Source of the DNA: Microbacterium mitrae
Lineage (GTDB): Bacteria; Actinomycetota; Actinomycetes; Actinomycetales; Microbacteriaceae
DNA length: 64,000 bases
Direction of reading: 5' to 3'
NCBI RefSeq assembly: GCF_008017445.1
Contig: NZ_VRSW01000002.1
Coordinates: 186,001 to 250,000, forward strand
The position numbers were made by a program, and so were the translations under genes. The notes below the pieces were generated by a model that worked only from the letters and a program-made list of their open reading frames with translations, did not search any database and was not told the DNA's origin. How positions within the stretch are numbered: position 1 is the first letter of the stretch; each line of letters opens with the position of its first letter. Shown here piece by piece: positions 1-10,546 of the stretch.

Positions 1-1159
<1,159 letters not shown>

Positions 1160-1160
<1 letters not shown>

Positions 1161-2239
1161 TGTTCGAGTCTGTTCAGGCCCTTCTCGATGAGCACAAGCT
1201 TGTCGAGAAGGAACTGTCTGACCCCGAGGTTCACGCCGATGCGGCGCGGGCAAAGCGCGTAAATCGCCGCTATGCCGAGCTGAACAAGATTGTGCACGCG
1301 CACGGTGCGTGGCTGGCCGCGGGGGATGACCTTGAGGCGGCGCGTGAGCTCGCGAAGGAAGACGACGCGTTCGCCGAGGAGCTTCCTGGGCTTGAAGAAG
1401 GCTTGGCGCAGGCACAGGAAAAGCTGCGCCGCCTGCTGATCCCGCGCGACCCCGACGATGCTCGTGACGTGATCATGGAGATCAAGGCCGGCGAGGGCGG
1501 CGCGGAGAGCGCGCTGTTTGCCGCTGACCTGCTGCGCATGTACTCCCAGTACGCCGCCCACAAGGGCTGGAAGACGGAACTGCTTGACTTCAACGAGTCA
1601 GATCTGGGCGGCTACAAAGACGTGCAGATCGCCATCAAAGGCAGCTCCACCGACCCGTCGCAGGGCGTGTGGGCGCACCTCAAATATGAGGGTGGCGTGC
1701 ACCGCGTGCAGCGTGTGCCGGCAACGGAGTCGCAGGGCCGCATCCACACCTCGACCACCGGCGTTCTGGTGTTTCCTGAGGTTGATGAGCCCGAAGAGAT
1801 CCACATCGACCCGAACGACCTGAAGATTGACGTTTACCGTTCGTCTGGCCCCGGTGGTCAGTCGGTGAACACGACCGACTCGGCCGTTCGAATCACCCAC
1901 GTTCCCACCGGGATCGTGGTGTCGATGCAGAACGAGAAGAGCCAGCTGCAAAACCGTGAAGCGGGCATGCGTGTGTTGCGCGCCCGCCTGCTTGCACGCC
2001 AGCAGGAAGAACTCGCGGCCGCCGCGTCAGACGCCCGCAAGTCGCAGATTCGTGGAATGGACCGTTCGGAGCGCATCCGCACGTACAACTTTCCCGAGAA
2101 CCGCATCGCCGATCACCGCACTGGTTACAAGGCCTACAACCTTGACCAGGTGATGGACGGCGCGATCGAACCGATCATCGACTCGTGCATCGCAGCCGAT
2201 GAAGAGGAGCGCCTCGCCGCCATCGGCGACAACGATTGA
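1160..2239 (+). CDS. prfA: Peptide chain release factor 1
   Basis: Class I release factor that reads UAA/UAG and triggers peptidyl-tRNA hydrolysis. The 359-residue length is normal. The stop-codon recognition tripeptide PAT lies in RVPATESQG (about residue 187), which is the RF1 (PxT) form rather than RF2 (SPF). The catalytic GGQ is in [10 protein letters not shown] (about residue 232). The ATG overlaps the rho TAA by one base. Downstream order prmC (5.9 kb) fits its role, because PrmC methylates this GGQ glutamine, although here the two are separated by amidase and cysteine genes on the other strand. Confidence 0.97.
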
Positions 2240-2249
2240 GCCGGGCACG

Positions 2250-2555
2250 ATGAGGTTTGAAGACGTTTCGCGCGCGGTAGTGCGTGTTCCCGTTGTCTGC
2301 CTCATCGTGCTCGCCCTCTCCATCGTTGGTTACGGCCTGCGGTGGTATTCCCTCGTCGTCGTCATGATCGCGCTGGTCGGCATCGTGCTGGCGTTTCCGG
2401 CGTGGTCTGGCGCCATCGTTTCCCGGCTGTGGAAGTGCCCGGCCTGCGGCAAACCGCTACCAATCAGTTTTCGATTCGGTCTCGTGTTGCCCGCCGAAGT
2501 GAGCCATTGCCCCAGCTGCGAGCACGCCCTCCGCACCCCACTCGAAACTCCCTAG
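2250..2555 (+). CDS. Small membrane protein with C-terminal zinc ribbon, function unknown
   Basis: A 101-residue product starting at ATG 2250, ten bases after prfA. Residues about 10-55 form two hydrophobic segments (VPVVCLIVLALSIVGYG and SLVVVMIALVGIVLAF). The C-terminal half carries CPACG and CPSCE, spaced about 29 residues apart, which is a rubredoxin-like zinc-ribbon knuckle pair expected in the cytoplasm. I do not recognise a named family. Proximity to prfA suggests cotranscription but gives no function. The longer in-frame extension back to 2199 lies inside prfA and is not needed. Confidence 0.65.
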   Translation: MRFEDVSRAVVRVPVVCLIVLALSIVGYGLRWYSLVVVMIALVGIVLAFPAWSGAIVSRLWKCPACGKPLPISFRFGLVLPAEVSHCPSCEHALRTPLETP

Positions 2556-2587
2556 CGCTTAGCGCCGTGGTTCCGCTGTTCCCGCCC

Positions 2588-2733
2588 GTGTTATGCACGA
2601 GTGCCCCCCGTGTTATGCACGAGTGGAACCATGAAAAGGGGGCGAAACACGGCGTGTCGTCGTGTTTCGGGCGATTTGGTCGTGCAGAACAGGGTCGGGA
2701 CCGTGCAGAACAGGGTCGGGATCGTGCATAACA
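2588..2733. repeat. Nested palindromic intergenic element
   Basis: Five copies of an 11-base unit sit here as an inverted array. Two forward copies GTTATGCACGA are at 2590-2600 and 2612-2622. Three reverse copies are TCGTGCAGAAC at 2680-2690, CCGTGCAGAAC at 2701-2711 and TCGTGCATAAC at 2722-2732. Between the arms is a second palindrome, CGAAACACG (2643-2651) and CGTGTTTCG (2661-2669). The left arm is also bounded by GGTTCC (2569) and GGAACC (2625). A related CCGTGCATAAC occurs at 43267-43277. No ORF is convincing. It lies between the end of the prfA-side genes and the convergent amidase gene, so it may double as a terminator, but it has no T-run. Confidence 0.6.
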
Positions 2734-2819
2734 GCAAACCAAGACGCACGGCAATCCGACGAACCGCGGAAAGCGCCCGCACGCGCCCGCAGTCGCCCGC
2801 CCACGGGCGCAGGCCGGTG

Positions 2820-4202
2820 TTAGTTCGCGTACCAGACCGGCGGGTGGGGGAGCGGGCCGCGGGCCTGCTCGAGTAGTTCGGCCAATGCAAACAGTGCTTC
2901 TTCGCCGCCGGGGCGGCCAACCAGTTGCACCGAGACGGGCTGACCGGTGGCTGACATCGTCACCGGCACGGAGATGGCAGGCAGCCCCGCGACATTGACC
3001 CAGCTGGTGTACGGCGCATATTGCACCTGTTGCGTGAAGTTTTTCTCGGCGTCGAGCGCATCAAACCAACCGACCGGGCGCGGCGATTGGGCGAGCACCG
3101 GAGTCAACACGGCATCGTAGGCGTGAAACGCGCTGATCGTCTGCTTCTCGAACACCCGCGCCGCAGCGAGAGCACCGAGCACAGCCTCCGACGACAGCGC
3201 GCGACCCTCTTCGATGAGCCATCGGGTAATAGGCTCAACCTGGGTCAGCTCCGAGCCGCGCACCGGAATGCGCGCCGCACTCGCGCGCCAGAGGGTGCGA
3301 AAAAGGTCGGGGTATCCCACCGGCTCCCACGTTGCCTGCGACACCGTAGCCGAGGCCGCGAGCACCTCCGCCGCCCATGCGACAGCTGCCGCGGCGTCAT
3401 CGTCGAGCACGATTTCGGTGTCGTCGTCCCAGGGCGAGACGGTCGTAACGCCAACCCGCAACGCCGCGGGCCTCGGAACCTCGGGAGCCGTCACAGCGTA
3501 CGGAAGCGGCGCAATCGAACGCATCACGTCATAGAGAAACCGAATGTCGCCGACGGTGCGTGCGAGCGGGCCGGACACGGCAAGGCCGTCGGGGGAGTCG
3601 AGGCCGGAACCAAACGGCATACGCCCGCGCGAGGGCTTGAGGCCCACAATGCCGACGGTCGCCGTCGGAATGCGAATCGAACCGCCTCCGTCAGAGCCGG
3701 GTGCCCACGGCAATAGCCCCGCGGCGACGGCAACGGCCGCGCCGCCGCTGGAACCACCGGCTCCGGTCGAGAGGTCCCACGGGTTGCGGGTCGGAGCCGA
3801 TACGGCAGATTCGGTGTACCCGGTCATTCCGAATTCGGGCGTGGCGGTTTTGCCGAGGCTGATGCCTCCCGTGGCATCGAGCGCCGCGACGAGCGGGTCG
3901 GAGACTTCGGGCACGAACGAGCGGAAAGCCGCAGAACCATAGCGCGTGGGAACCCCGGCGCGCGCCGCGAGATCTTTGTCGCCAAACGGAACCGCCCACA
4001 GCGGTCCGCGCACAGCATCCGGGAGTACGGCGGCGAGGCGTTCCATCGCGCCATCGGGGGTGACTTCGACAAACGCGCCGAGCGCATCGTTGTGCGCCGC
4101 GATCCGCGCGAGGTAGTGCTCGGTGACTATTCGCGGCGAGACGGAGCGCTGGTTGAGCTGGCGGGCCAGTCCTCGTGCCGAAATATCGTGAAGCACACTC
4201 AT
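2820..4202 (-). CDS. Amidase-signature family hydrolase
   Basis: A 460-residue member of the amidase signature family (Ser-cisSer-Lys hydrolases acting on amide bonds). The catalytic set is visible: Lys76 in PFGDKDLAA, the cis-Ser around residue 151 in TGAGGSSGGAA, and the nucleophile Ser175 in GSDGGGSIRIP. Length and the glycine-rich core are typical. It lacks GatC/GatB neighbours, so it is not likely to be the GatA subunit of the tRNA amidotransferase; the substrate cannot be told from sequence. The gene lies alone on the minus strand, downstream of cysE, and converges on the prfA cluster across the palindromic element. Confidence 0.9.
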   Translation of the reverse strand: MSVLHDISARGLARQLNQRSVSPRIVTEHYLARIAAHNDALGAFVEVTPDGAMERLAAVLPDAVRGPLWAVPFGDKDLAARAGVPTRYGSAAFRSFVPEVSDPLVAALDATGGISLGKTATPEFGMTGYTESAVSAPTRNPWDLSTGAGGSSGGAAVAVAAGLLPWAPGSDGGGSIRIPTATVGIVGLKPSRGRMPFGSGLDSPDGLAVSGPLARTVGDIRFLYDVMRSIAPLPYAVTAPEVPRPAALRVGVTTVSPWDDDTEIVLDDDAAAAVAWAAEVLAASATVSQATWEPVGYPDLFRTLWRASAARIPVRGSELTQVEPITRWLIEEGRALSSEAVLGALAAARVFEKQTISAFHAYDAVLTPVLAQSPRPVGWFDALDAEKNFTQQVQYAPYTSWVNVAGLPAISVPVTMSATGQPVSVQLVGRPGGEEALFALAELLEQARGPLPHPPVWYAN

Positions 4203-4279
4203 GATTCGAGCCTACGGGAGGTGCGAGCCGCGGCAGTCTCGATCACGCACGGCGGCCGCCAGATCACGCACGCGGCGCG

Positions 4280-4846
4280 TTAGATCGCGTACTCGGGCGC
4301 CATGAGCGCCTTGGTGTCTTCGCCAGGGTGGCGTCGCCTGGCCTTGGCCGGAATGCCAACAAGCACCGATTCTTCGGGGGCATCCTTGGTCACGACGGCG
4401 TTGGCGCCGACGACGCTATGGGCGCCGATGACAATCGGCCCGAGAATCTTCGCGCCTGCGCCCACAGCCACCCCATCACCGAGGGTGGGATGGCGCTTGC
4501 CGGCAGACGTGGTGCGCCCGCCCAGCGTGACCCCGTGGTAGAGCATGACGTCGTCGCCCACCTCCGCGGTCTCACCGATCACCACGCCAGATCCGTGATC
4601 GATGAAAAACCGTCGGCCAATGCTCGCCCCGGGGTGAATCTCAATTCCCGTGAGAAATCTCGTCACCTGCGAACCCGCGCGCGCCAAAAACCTGAGCTCG
4701 CGCTGCCACAACCAGTGGTTCACCCGGTGCGCCCAGATCGCGTGTAAGCCCGGATACAGGATTGCAATTTCCAGACCGCTACGCGCGGCAGGATCCCGCA
4801 GCTTGGCCGCGGCGAGATCTTCGCGAATTCGAGACAGCGCGCTCAT
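4280..4846 (-). CDS. cysE: Serine O-acetyltransferase
   Basis: Makes O-acetylserine from serine and acetyl-CoA, the first step of cysteine synthesis. The 188-residue protein shows a short N-terminal helical region and a left-handed beta-helix of hexapeptide repeats. The active-site stretch [17 protein letters not shown] is followed by VIGETAEVG and YHGVTLGG. It is a short CysE lacking the long N-terminal domain of the enterobacterial enzyme, as is common in Gram-positive bacteria. Its start codon is only three bases after the cysK stop, so the two are one operon and the enzymes act in sequence. Confidence 0.96.
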   Translation of the reverse strand: MSALSRIREDLAAAKLRDPAARSGLEIAILYPGLHAIWAHRVNHWLWQRELRFLARAGSQVTRFLTGIEIHPGASIGRRFFIDHGSGVVIGETAEVGDDVMLYHGVTLGGRTTSAGKRHPTLGDGVAVGAGAKILGPIVIGAHSVVGANAVVTKDAPEESVLVGIPAKARRRHPGEDTKALMAPEYAI

Positions 4847-4849
4847 GCG

Positions 4850-5788
4850 TCAATCTTCGCGCAAATCCTCAAACAGCGCCGTCGACAGGTAGCGCTCGCC
4901 GGTGTCAGGAACCACAACGACGATCGTCTTGCCAGCGTTCTCCGGGCGCTTAGCCACCTCAAGCGCTGCCCAGATTGCAGCACCGGAGGACATGCCCACC
5001 AGCAGACCCTCACGAGCGGCCACTTCACGCGCCACGCGCAGCGAGTCATCAAACTCGACGTCAATGACCTCGTCGATGACATCGCGATCCAAAATCGCCG
5101 GCACAAAGTTCGGCCCGATGCCCTGAATCTTGTGCGGTCCGGGGTGTCCCTCGGTGAGAATAGGGCTGTCCTTCGGCTCGACAGCGATGATCTGAATCCC
5201 CGGAACCTCCTCCTTCAGCACCTGACCCACGCCTGTGATGGTTCCGCCCGTTCCGATGCCCGCGACGAAGATGTCGATGTTGCCCTCGGTGTCACGCAAG
5301 ATCTCGCGCGCTGTTGTCGCCCGGTGAATGGCAGGGTTCGCCTCGTTCTCGAACTGTCGCGCCCAGATTGCGCCTGGCGTCTCGGCGACGAGGCGCTTGG
5401 CCTCTTCCACGGCTCCCGTCATGCCCTTCGTCGGGTCGGTCAGCACCAGCTCGGCGCCGAAAGCCTTCAGCAGCACGCGACGCTCTTTCGACATTGAAGC
5501 CGGCATGGTCAGAATGACGTGGTAGCCACGCGCGGCGCCCACCAGCGCGAGCGCAATGCCGGTGTTTCCCGAGGTCGATTCGACGATGGTTCCGCCCGGC
5601 TGCAGTTCGCCCGACGCCTCTGCGGCGTTGACGAGCGCGATTCCCAGGCGGTCTTTGACAGACGAGCCGGGGTTGAAGAACTCGAGTTTGGCGAGCACCG
5701 TCGCCCCCACACCCTCGGTCACGGTGTTGAGACGAACGAGGGGAGTGTTTCCGAAAGCCGTGGTGATGTCGGCGTGGATTCCAGCCAT
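4850..5788 (-). CDS. cysK: O-acetylserine sulfhydrylase (cysteine synthase A)
   Basis: PLP enzyme that replaces the acetyl group of O-acetylserine with sulfide to give cysteine. The start at ATG 5788 ([10 protein letters not shown]) has a ribosome site AGAAAGG just upstream; the frame stays open further back to 6112 but that extension runs through the divergent prmC and is rejected. Lys45 in [11 protein letters not shown] is the expected PLP lysine, TSGNTGIAL binds the cofactor phosphate/substrate, and GTGGTITG is present. The 312-residue length is standard. cysE follows three bases later. A minus-strand promoter is visible at 5825-5854. Confidence 0.97.
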   Translation of the reverse strand: MAGIHADITTAFGNTPLVRLNTVTEGVGATVLAKLEFFNPGSSVKDRLGIALVNAAEASGELQPGGTIVESTSGNTGIALALVGAARGYHVILTMPASMSKERRVLLKAFGAELVLTDPTKGMTGAVEEAKRLVAETPGAIWARQFENEANPAIHRATTAREILRDTEGNIDIFVAGIGTGGTITGVGQVLKEEVPGIQIIAVEPKDSPILTEGHPGPHKIQGIGPNFVPAILDRDVIDEVIDVEFDDSLRVAREVAAREGLLVGMSSGAAIWAALEVAKRPENAGKTIVVVVPDTGERYLSTALFEDLRED

Positions 5789-5824
5789 GATGTGCCTTTC
5801 TGTGGCGACGACAACTGTGCGTTC

Positions 5825-5854
5825 AGGATAGGGCGTTGCGGGAGCCGGCATCAG
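5825..5854 (-). promoter_or_regulatory. Predicted promoter of cysK-cysE
   Basis: On the minus strand CTGATG (5854-5849) and TATCCT (5830-5825) are separated by 18 bases, a reasonable -35/-10 pair. The expected start of transcription near 5818 would leave a leader of about 30 bases containing the AGAAAGG ribosome site. Confidence 0.4.
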
Positions 5855-5941
5855 TGTGTGACGAAATACGTCCCCAATGCTGCAAGACGCAGACCGGAAC
5901 CATCGGCTGGGTGCGCGCAGAGCCCACGTAAGCTGGGGGAG

Positions 5942-6823
5942 ATGACCGAGTTGCCTACCCCCGCCGAGTCCGTATCCGCCGTGCTGGCGACGGCTCGCGA
6001 AACGCTCACCACGGCCGGCGTTACCGACCCCGCCGTCGACGCGACCCTCCTGCTTGCCCACGTTCTCGGCGCCTCCCGGGGTGACATTCAGCTCAAGGAG
6101 ACCCTCAGTCACACCCTCTCGGACGCCGATCTCGCCGCCTATGACGCGGTGATCGCGCGCCGCGCGGCTCGCGAACCCCTACAGCACATCACCGGCACCG
6201 CACCGTTTCGTTACCTCGAGCTTCTCGTCGGCCCCGGCGTCTTTGTTCCGCGTCCCGAAACGGAGATCGTCGCGCAATACGCCATCGACGCGCTCTGGGC
6301 GGTCGCAGCACCAGAACCCATTGCGGTTGACTTGGGAACTGGCTCCGGCGCGATTGCGCTGGCCATGGCCACCGAGGTTCCGCACGCCCGGGTTGTCGCC
6401 GTGGAGCGGTCGGCCGCCGCCCACGGTTGGGCAGCGAAAAACGTCACGCGCGTTGGCGCAACCAACCTTGAGCTACGTCGGGGCGATTTTGCCCACGCGC
6501 TCGATGATCTGGCAGGCACCGTCGCAGTCATCGCGTCGAACCCGCCGTATGTGCCAGCGGATGCGATTCCGCGTGACCTTGAGGTGCGCCTTCACGACCC
6601 CAAGGAGGCGCTGTATAGCGGCGCTGATGGGCTTGATGACATTCGCATTATCAGCGGCGTTGGCCTGCGCCTTGGCTACCCGGGATCGAGCATCGTGCTG
6701 GAACATGGCGAATGGCAGGGCGCCGAGATCCGCGAGATTTTGACGGCTGATGGCTGGCAGTCGGCGGCAACGCATCAGGATCTCACCATGCGCGATCGAG
6801 TCACCACGGCCGTTCACCCGTAA
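5942..6823 (+). CDS. prmC: Release factor glutamine methyltransferase
   Basis: SAM-dependent N5-glutamine methyltransferase that modifies the GGQ glutamine of RF1 and RF2. The 293-residue protein has an N-terminal helical release-factor-binding domain and a Rossmann methyltransferase domain with [11 protein letters not shown] (SAM binding, about residue 128) and the diagnostic NPPYVP (about residue 200). The open frame extends upstream to 5519 through cysK, but ATG 5942 gives the family N-terminus and sits seven bases after a TAAGCT -10 element (5929-5934). sua5 follows 32 bases downstream, the usual actinobacterial order. Confidence 0.95.
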   Translation: MTELPTPAESVSAVLATARETLTTAGVTDPAVDATLLLAHVLGASRGDIQLKETLSHTLSDADLAAYDAVIARRAAREPLQHITGTAPFRYLELLVGPGVFVPRPETEIVAQYAIDALWAVAAPEPIAVDLGTGSGAIALAMATEVPHARVVAVERSAAAHGWAAKNVTRVGATNLELRRGDFAHALDDLAGTVAVIASNPPYVPADAIPRDLEVRLHDPKEALYSGADGLDDIRIISGVGLRLGYPGSSIVLEHGEWQGAEIREILTADGWQSAATHQDLTMRDRVTTAVHP

Positions 6824-6855
6824 TCGCCAGCCGCGCGCCCTAGAATGGCGAGGTC

Positions 6856-7563
6856 ATGTCTTCCGTTTTTGACTGCCTCGATGCCTCCCAGCTCCTGCCG
6901 GCCATGCGTGCTGCCCGCACAACTGTTGCCCGCGGCGAGCTCATCGTTCTGCCCACCGACACCGTGTACGGCGTTGGCGCAGACGCTTTTTCGCCCGCTG
7001 CGGTTCGCCGACTGTTGGAGGCGAAGGGGCGAGGCCGCAACCAGCCGCCGCCCGTGCTGGTCGGAACCACAGACGCGATGCGTGCACTCGTTGCGGAGGT
7101 TCCGCTCGAAGTCGACGCCCTCGTGGAGCGCTTCTGGCCAGGAGCACTCACCATCGTGCTTCCGGCGCAGCCGTCGTTGACGTGGGATCTGGGTGAAACC
7201 AAGGGCACCGTTGCGGTGCGCATGCCAGACAACATGGTGGCACGCGAGCTTCTGCAAGAGACCGGGCCGCTCGCGGTTTCTAGCGCCAACCTCACCGGGC
7301 AGCCGGCGGCCAACACCATCGCTGAAGCTGAGGCCATGCTCGGCGAGAGCATCGGCGTCTACCTCGACGGCGGCCAGGCTGGCGTCGGGCTCAGCTCGAC
7401 GATTATCGATGCCACGCAGCTCGTCACCGCGACAGAAAGCGAGCGGATCGTGCGCGTGCTTCGCGAGGGTGGCGTGACCCGCGCCGAACTGCGCGAGGTG
7501 CTCGGAGATGCGCTGGAGCCGGATCCCGCACCCGCGGAACCCGAAGCCGGCGGCGCGTCTTGA
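6856..7563 (+). CDS. L-threonylcarbamoyladenylate synthase (Sua5/YrdC/TsaC)
   Basis: Makes threonylcarbamoyl-AMP from threonine, bicarbonate and ATP for the t6A37 modification of ANN-decoding tRNAs. The 235-residue product contains the YrdC fold signatures: LPTDTVYGVGADAF near the N-terminus, KGRGRNQPPPVLV, FWPGALTIVL and SSANLTGQPAANT. It ends in a short acidic/proline tail rather than a full Sua5 C-terminal domain. A TAGAAT -10 box (6841-6846) lies nine bases before the ATG. The stop TGA overlaps the TTG start of the next gene. Confidence 0.93.
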   Translation: MSSVFDCLDASQLLPAMRAARTTVARGELIVLPTDTVYGVGADAFSPAAVRRLLEAKGRGRNQPPPVLVGTTDAMRALVAEVPLEVDALVERFWPGALTIVLPAQPSLTWDLGETKGTVAVRMPDNMVARELLQETGPLAVSSANLTGQPAANTIAEAEAMLGESIGVYLDGGQAGVGLSSTIIDATQLVTATESERIVRVLREGGVTRAELREVLGDALEPDPAPAEPEAGGAS

Positions 7564-8729
7564 GGCAGTACCTCTTCATCATCATCCTGACGGCGGCAGT
7601 TACCTTCGTCGTCGGTTGGGTCGTGTGGCACCTGAGCCACCGCTTCAAGATCTACCCCGGCATTCGTGAGCGCGACGTTCACACTACGCCGACGCCACGT
7701 ATCGGTGGCATTGCCATTTACGTCGGCATCATGGTCGCCATCGCCATCTCAAGCCAGGTTCCGTTCTTCGCGATCTTCTGGGAGAGACCTGCGTCCATCT
7801 GGGCGATCGTTATCGCGTCGACCGTCATTGTGTTGGTCGGCATTGCCGATGACCTTTGGGACCTTGACTGGATGATCAAGCTCGCGGCACAGTTCATCAC
7901 CGCGAGCATCGTCGCCTACGGCGGATTGCAGATCTACTACCTGCCGTTCGGCGGAGTCACTGTCCTTTCTAGTTGGCTACTGTTCGGTCTTACCGTCTTT
8001 GTGATCGTCATTGTGATGAACGCGGTGAACTTCATCGACGGGCTTGATGGGCTGGTCGCCGGCGTCGTCTTGATCTCCAACGTCATCTTCTTTCTGTACT
8101 CGTACATGTTTGTTCGAGACTTCGGAACCTCGACAAACTCGTCGCTCGCCACCTTCATTGCTGCCGCCATAATCGGCGCCTGCATCGGGTTCCTCCCGCT
8201 CAACTGGCGCCCTGCTCGGATGTTCATGGGGGACTCCGGTGCGCTCTTGCTCGGTCTGCTCATGGCGACCAGTGCGATCGCGATCACCGGTGAGGCAAAC
8301 CCCGAGGCGCTGAGCGATGCCATTAGCGATGATCGACTGGGCGAATCGCAGCTGTTGGGTGCGTTGATTCCGATTCTGCTGCCCGTCGTTGTGCTCACGC
8401 TGCCGCTGACAGATTTTGGACTGGCCGTGATGCGCAGGCTCCGTGCCGGCAAGTCGCCGTTTTCGCCCGACCGCAAGCACCTGCATCACCGCATGCTCGA
8501 TCATGGTCACACCGCCATGGAGGCCGTGCTCATCTTCTACTCATGGACGGCGGTCGTGTGCCTCTCCGTGCTGCTCATGTACATTGCGACCCGTGACCGT
8601 TGGCCGGGGCTGTGGTGGGTCGGCGTCATCTTTGGCGTCGTCGGAATCATCGCCTGCCTTGTCGTCACGATCATCCCGTCGCGTCGTCGACCTATCATCA
8701 CTGCGCCCGATCTGGAGGACGCCTCATGA
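7560..8729 (+). CDS. WecA/TagO-type undecaprenyl-phosphate sugar-1-phosphate transferase
   Basis: Membrane glycosyltransferase of the MraY/WecA family that loads a sugar-1-phosphate (commonly GlcNAc) on undecaprenyl phosphate to begin a cell-wall polymer. The 389 residues form about eleven hydrophobic segments. Family motifs are present: GGIAIYVGI, GIADDLWDLD, NAVNFIDGLDGLVAG, FMGDSGALLLG, and the HLHHRMLDHGHT loop typical of WecA rather than MraY. The start is TTG at 7560, overlapping the sua5 stop (TTGA). The next gene overlaps by four bases, so sua5, this gene and the AtpI-like gene look cotranscribed. Confidence 0.92.
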   Translation: MRQYLFIIILTAAVTFVVGWVVWHLSHRFKIYPGIRERDVHTTPTPRIGGIAIYVGIMVAIAISSQVPFFAIFWERPASIWAIVIASTVIVLVGIADDLWDLDWMIKLAAQFITASIVAYGGLQIYYLPFGGVTVLSSWLLFGLTVFVIVIVMNAVNFIDGLDGLVAGVVLISNVIFFLYSYMFVRDFGTSTNSSLATFIAAAIIGACIGFLPLNWRPARMFMGDSGALLLGLLMATSAIAITGEANPEALSDAISDDRLGESQLLGALIPILLPVVVLTLPLTDFGLAVMRRLRAGKSPFSPDRKHLHHRMLDHGHTAMEAVLIFYSWTAVVCLSVLLMYIATRDRWPGLWWVGVIFGVVGIIACLVVTIIPSRRRPIITAPDLEDAS

Positions 8730-9271
8730 CCACCCCCGCTCCTGTTGCGAGTAACCCCGTGCTGCGAATGACACTGATCGTTGGCGGCATCGTCAACGCC
8801 GTCATCGCCGTGATCGCCGGCATTGTCGGCTTTCTGCTCGCCGCACAAGACGGCATGTGGAGCGCGATTGTCGGCGTGCTGTTCGGCTTTGTGTTTCTCG
8901 CGATCACCGCGCTGTCGATTCTGATTGCGAACCGGTGGAACGGAACCGAGCTGTACGCCACGCTGTTCTTCGCGATTGTGCTGGGTGGTTGGCTCGTAAA
9001 GTTCGTGATTTTTCTCGTTGGGTTCTTCCTCATCAAAGATCAGCCGTGGCTCGACAGCCAGATTTTCTACGTCGCGCTTGTCGTCACGGTGCTCGCCTCG
9101 CTTGTCGTTGACGTCGTTGTGATGCAGAAAATGCGCATTCCGATCGAGATTGCGCTGCCGGAAACGCTGGCCGACGCGGGCGAAGAAAACGATCTCGAAA
9201 ACGGCTCTGTGCAGCGCTCAGATCGAGAAGAAATCGGCCGCGAAAACCAGGGGTCGGAAGACTCCAAATAA
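8726..9271 (+). CDS. AtpI-like membrane protein in front of the ATP synthase operon
   Basis: A 181-residue protein starting in the ATGA overlap with the wecA-like gene. Four hydrophobic segments are seen (VGGIVNAVIAVIAGIVGFLL, then the stretch after MWSAIVG, ALSILIAN, and ATLFFAIVLGGWLVKFVIFL), followed by a charged C-terminal tail. Place and topology match the poorly conserved ATP synthase protein I, thought to help assemble the c-ring, but sequence alone does not prove it. It is separated from atpB by a 155-base region with its own promoter-like sequence. Confidence 0.6.
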   Translation: MTTPAPVASNPVLRMTLIVGGIVNAVIAVIAGIVGFLLAAQDGMWSAIVGVLFGFVFLAITALSILIANRWNGTELYATLFFAIVLGGWLVKFVIFLVGFFLIKDQPWLDSQIFYVALVVTVLASLVVDVVVMQKMRIPIEIALPETLADAGEENDLENGSVQRSDREEIGRENQGSEDSK

Positions 9272-9283
9272 TCTCCGTCTCGA

Positions 9284-9313
9284 TTCGTGAGAATTACGAA
9301 CTATTGCTAGGGT
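9284..9313 (+). promoter_or_regulatory. Predicted promoter of the atp operon
   Basis: TTCGTG (9284-9289) and TAGGGT (9308-9313) are 18 bases apart in a locally A/T-rich stretch between the AtpI-like gene and atpB. This is the only promoter-like pair seen before the eight-gene operon; transcription would begin near 9320. Confidence 0.4.
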
Positions 9314-9426
9314 AGGAGAGTTCCCCCGACTGCGCGCAGTGCCCTGCACGCGTGCTGTGTCGGGATGATCCAGTCTCACCCATCGTCGCGACACCTGTGT
9401 GTTGCCCCGAAGTTGGAGCCGCAACG

Positions 9427-10233
9427 TTGAACAACGCCGCGAGTCTTATCGCCGCTGCCGCCGCTGAAGGCGATGGCTTCCACGCACCGTCCATTTGGGA
9501 ATTCTTCCCTGCGCCGGTCTTCCAAATCGGTGAGCTGGTCATTACCCGCATTCACCTGATCCAGTTCTTCGCAACCGCCGTGGTTGTGGTGTTGCTGGTT
9601 CTCGGTACCCGCAAGATGCGTGTCGTTCCCGGCCGCTTCCAGTCGGTTGTCGAAATGGGTCTGGACTTCGTTCGCGTGAACATCGCGCACGACCTGTTGG
9701 GTAAGAAGGACGGCAACCGCTTCCTTCCGATCCTGACCACCATGTTCTTCATGATTCTGTTCATGAACCTCACGGGTGTGATTCCCTTCATGAACATCGC
9801 CGGAACCTCGATCATCGCTGTTCCGCTGTTGCTCGCCGTTATCTCGTACGTCACGTTCATTTACGCCGGTTTGAAGAAGAGCCCCAAGAACTTCATCAAG
9901 AACTCGCTCTTCCCGGCCGGTGTGCCCGCAGCGCTGTACTTGATCGTTACGCCGCTCGAGTTCATCTCGACGTTCATCATCCGCCCCGTGACGCTCACGC
10001 TGCGACTTCTGATGAACATGATCGTCGGCCACCTGATGCTCGTCCTGTTCTTCGCAGCGACGCACTTCTTCTTCTTCTCTGCAGGGTCATGGTTCCCGAT
10101 TCTTGGTGTCGGTTCGCTGGCAGCAGGTTTTGCCTACACCCTCTTTGAAATCCTGGTGGCCTTCCTCCAGGCGTACGTCTTCACCATCCTGACTGCGGTC
10201 TACATCCAGCTCGCAGTCGCAGAAGAGCACTGA
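9427..10233 (+). CDS. atpB: F1Fo ATP synthase subunit a
   Basis: Membrane subunit that forms the two proton half-channels against the c-ring. The protein is strongly hydrophobic; the essential arginine lies in the segment RPVTLTLRLLMNMIVGHL, and FHAPSIWEFFP marks the N-terminus. I chose TTG 9427 (product 268 residues) because GGAG at 9415-9418 is correctly spaced before it. An upstream GTG at 9352 in the same frame would add 25 residues that do not look like the family and has no ribosome site. First gene of atpBEFHAGDC. Confidence 0.92.
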   Translation: MNNAASLIAAAAAEGDGFHAPSIWEFFPAPVFQIGELVITRIHLIQFFATAVVVVLLVLGTRKMRVVPGRFQSVVEMGLDFVRVNIAHDLLGKKDGNRFLPILTTMFFMILFMNLTGVIPFMNIAGTSIIAVPLLLAVISYVTFIYAGLKKSPKNFIKNSLFPAGVPAALYLIVTPLEFISTFIIRPVTLTLRLLMNMIVGHLMLVLFFAATHFFFFSAGSWFPILGVGSLAAGFAYTLFEILVAFLQAYVFTILTAVYIQLAVAEEH

Positions 10234-10247
10234 GCGGAGCGGCATAA

Positions 10248-10514
<267 letters not shown>

Positions 10515-10546
10515 TTCACTCGACTTCAGACAGGTAAGGAGACAGG

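Noticed and set aside
5789..6112. In-frame extension of cysK upstream of 5788
   Set aside because: It runs through the divergent prmC start and promoter; the N-terminal family sequence and ribosome site are at 5788.
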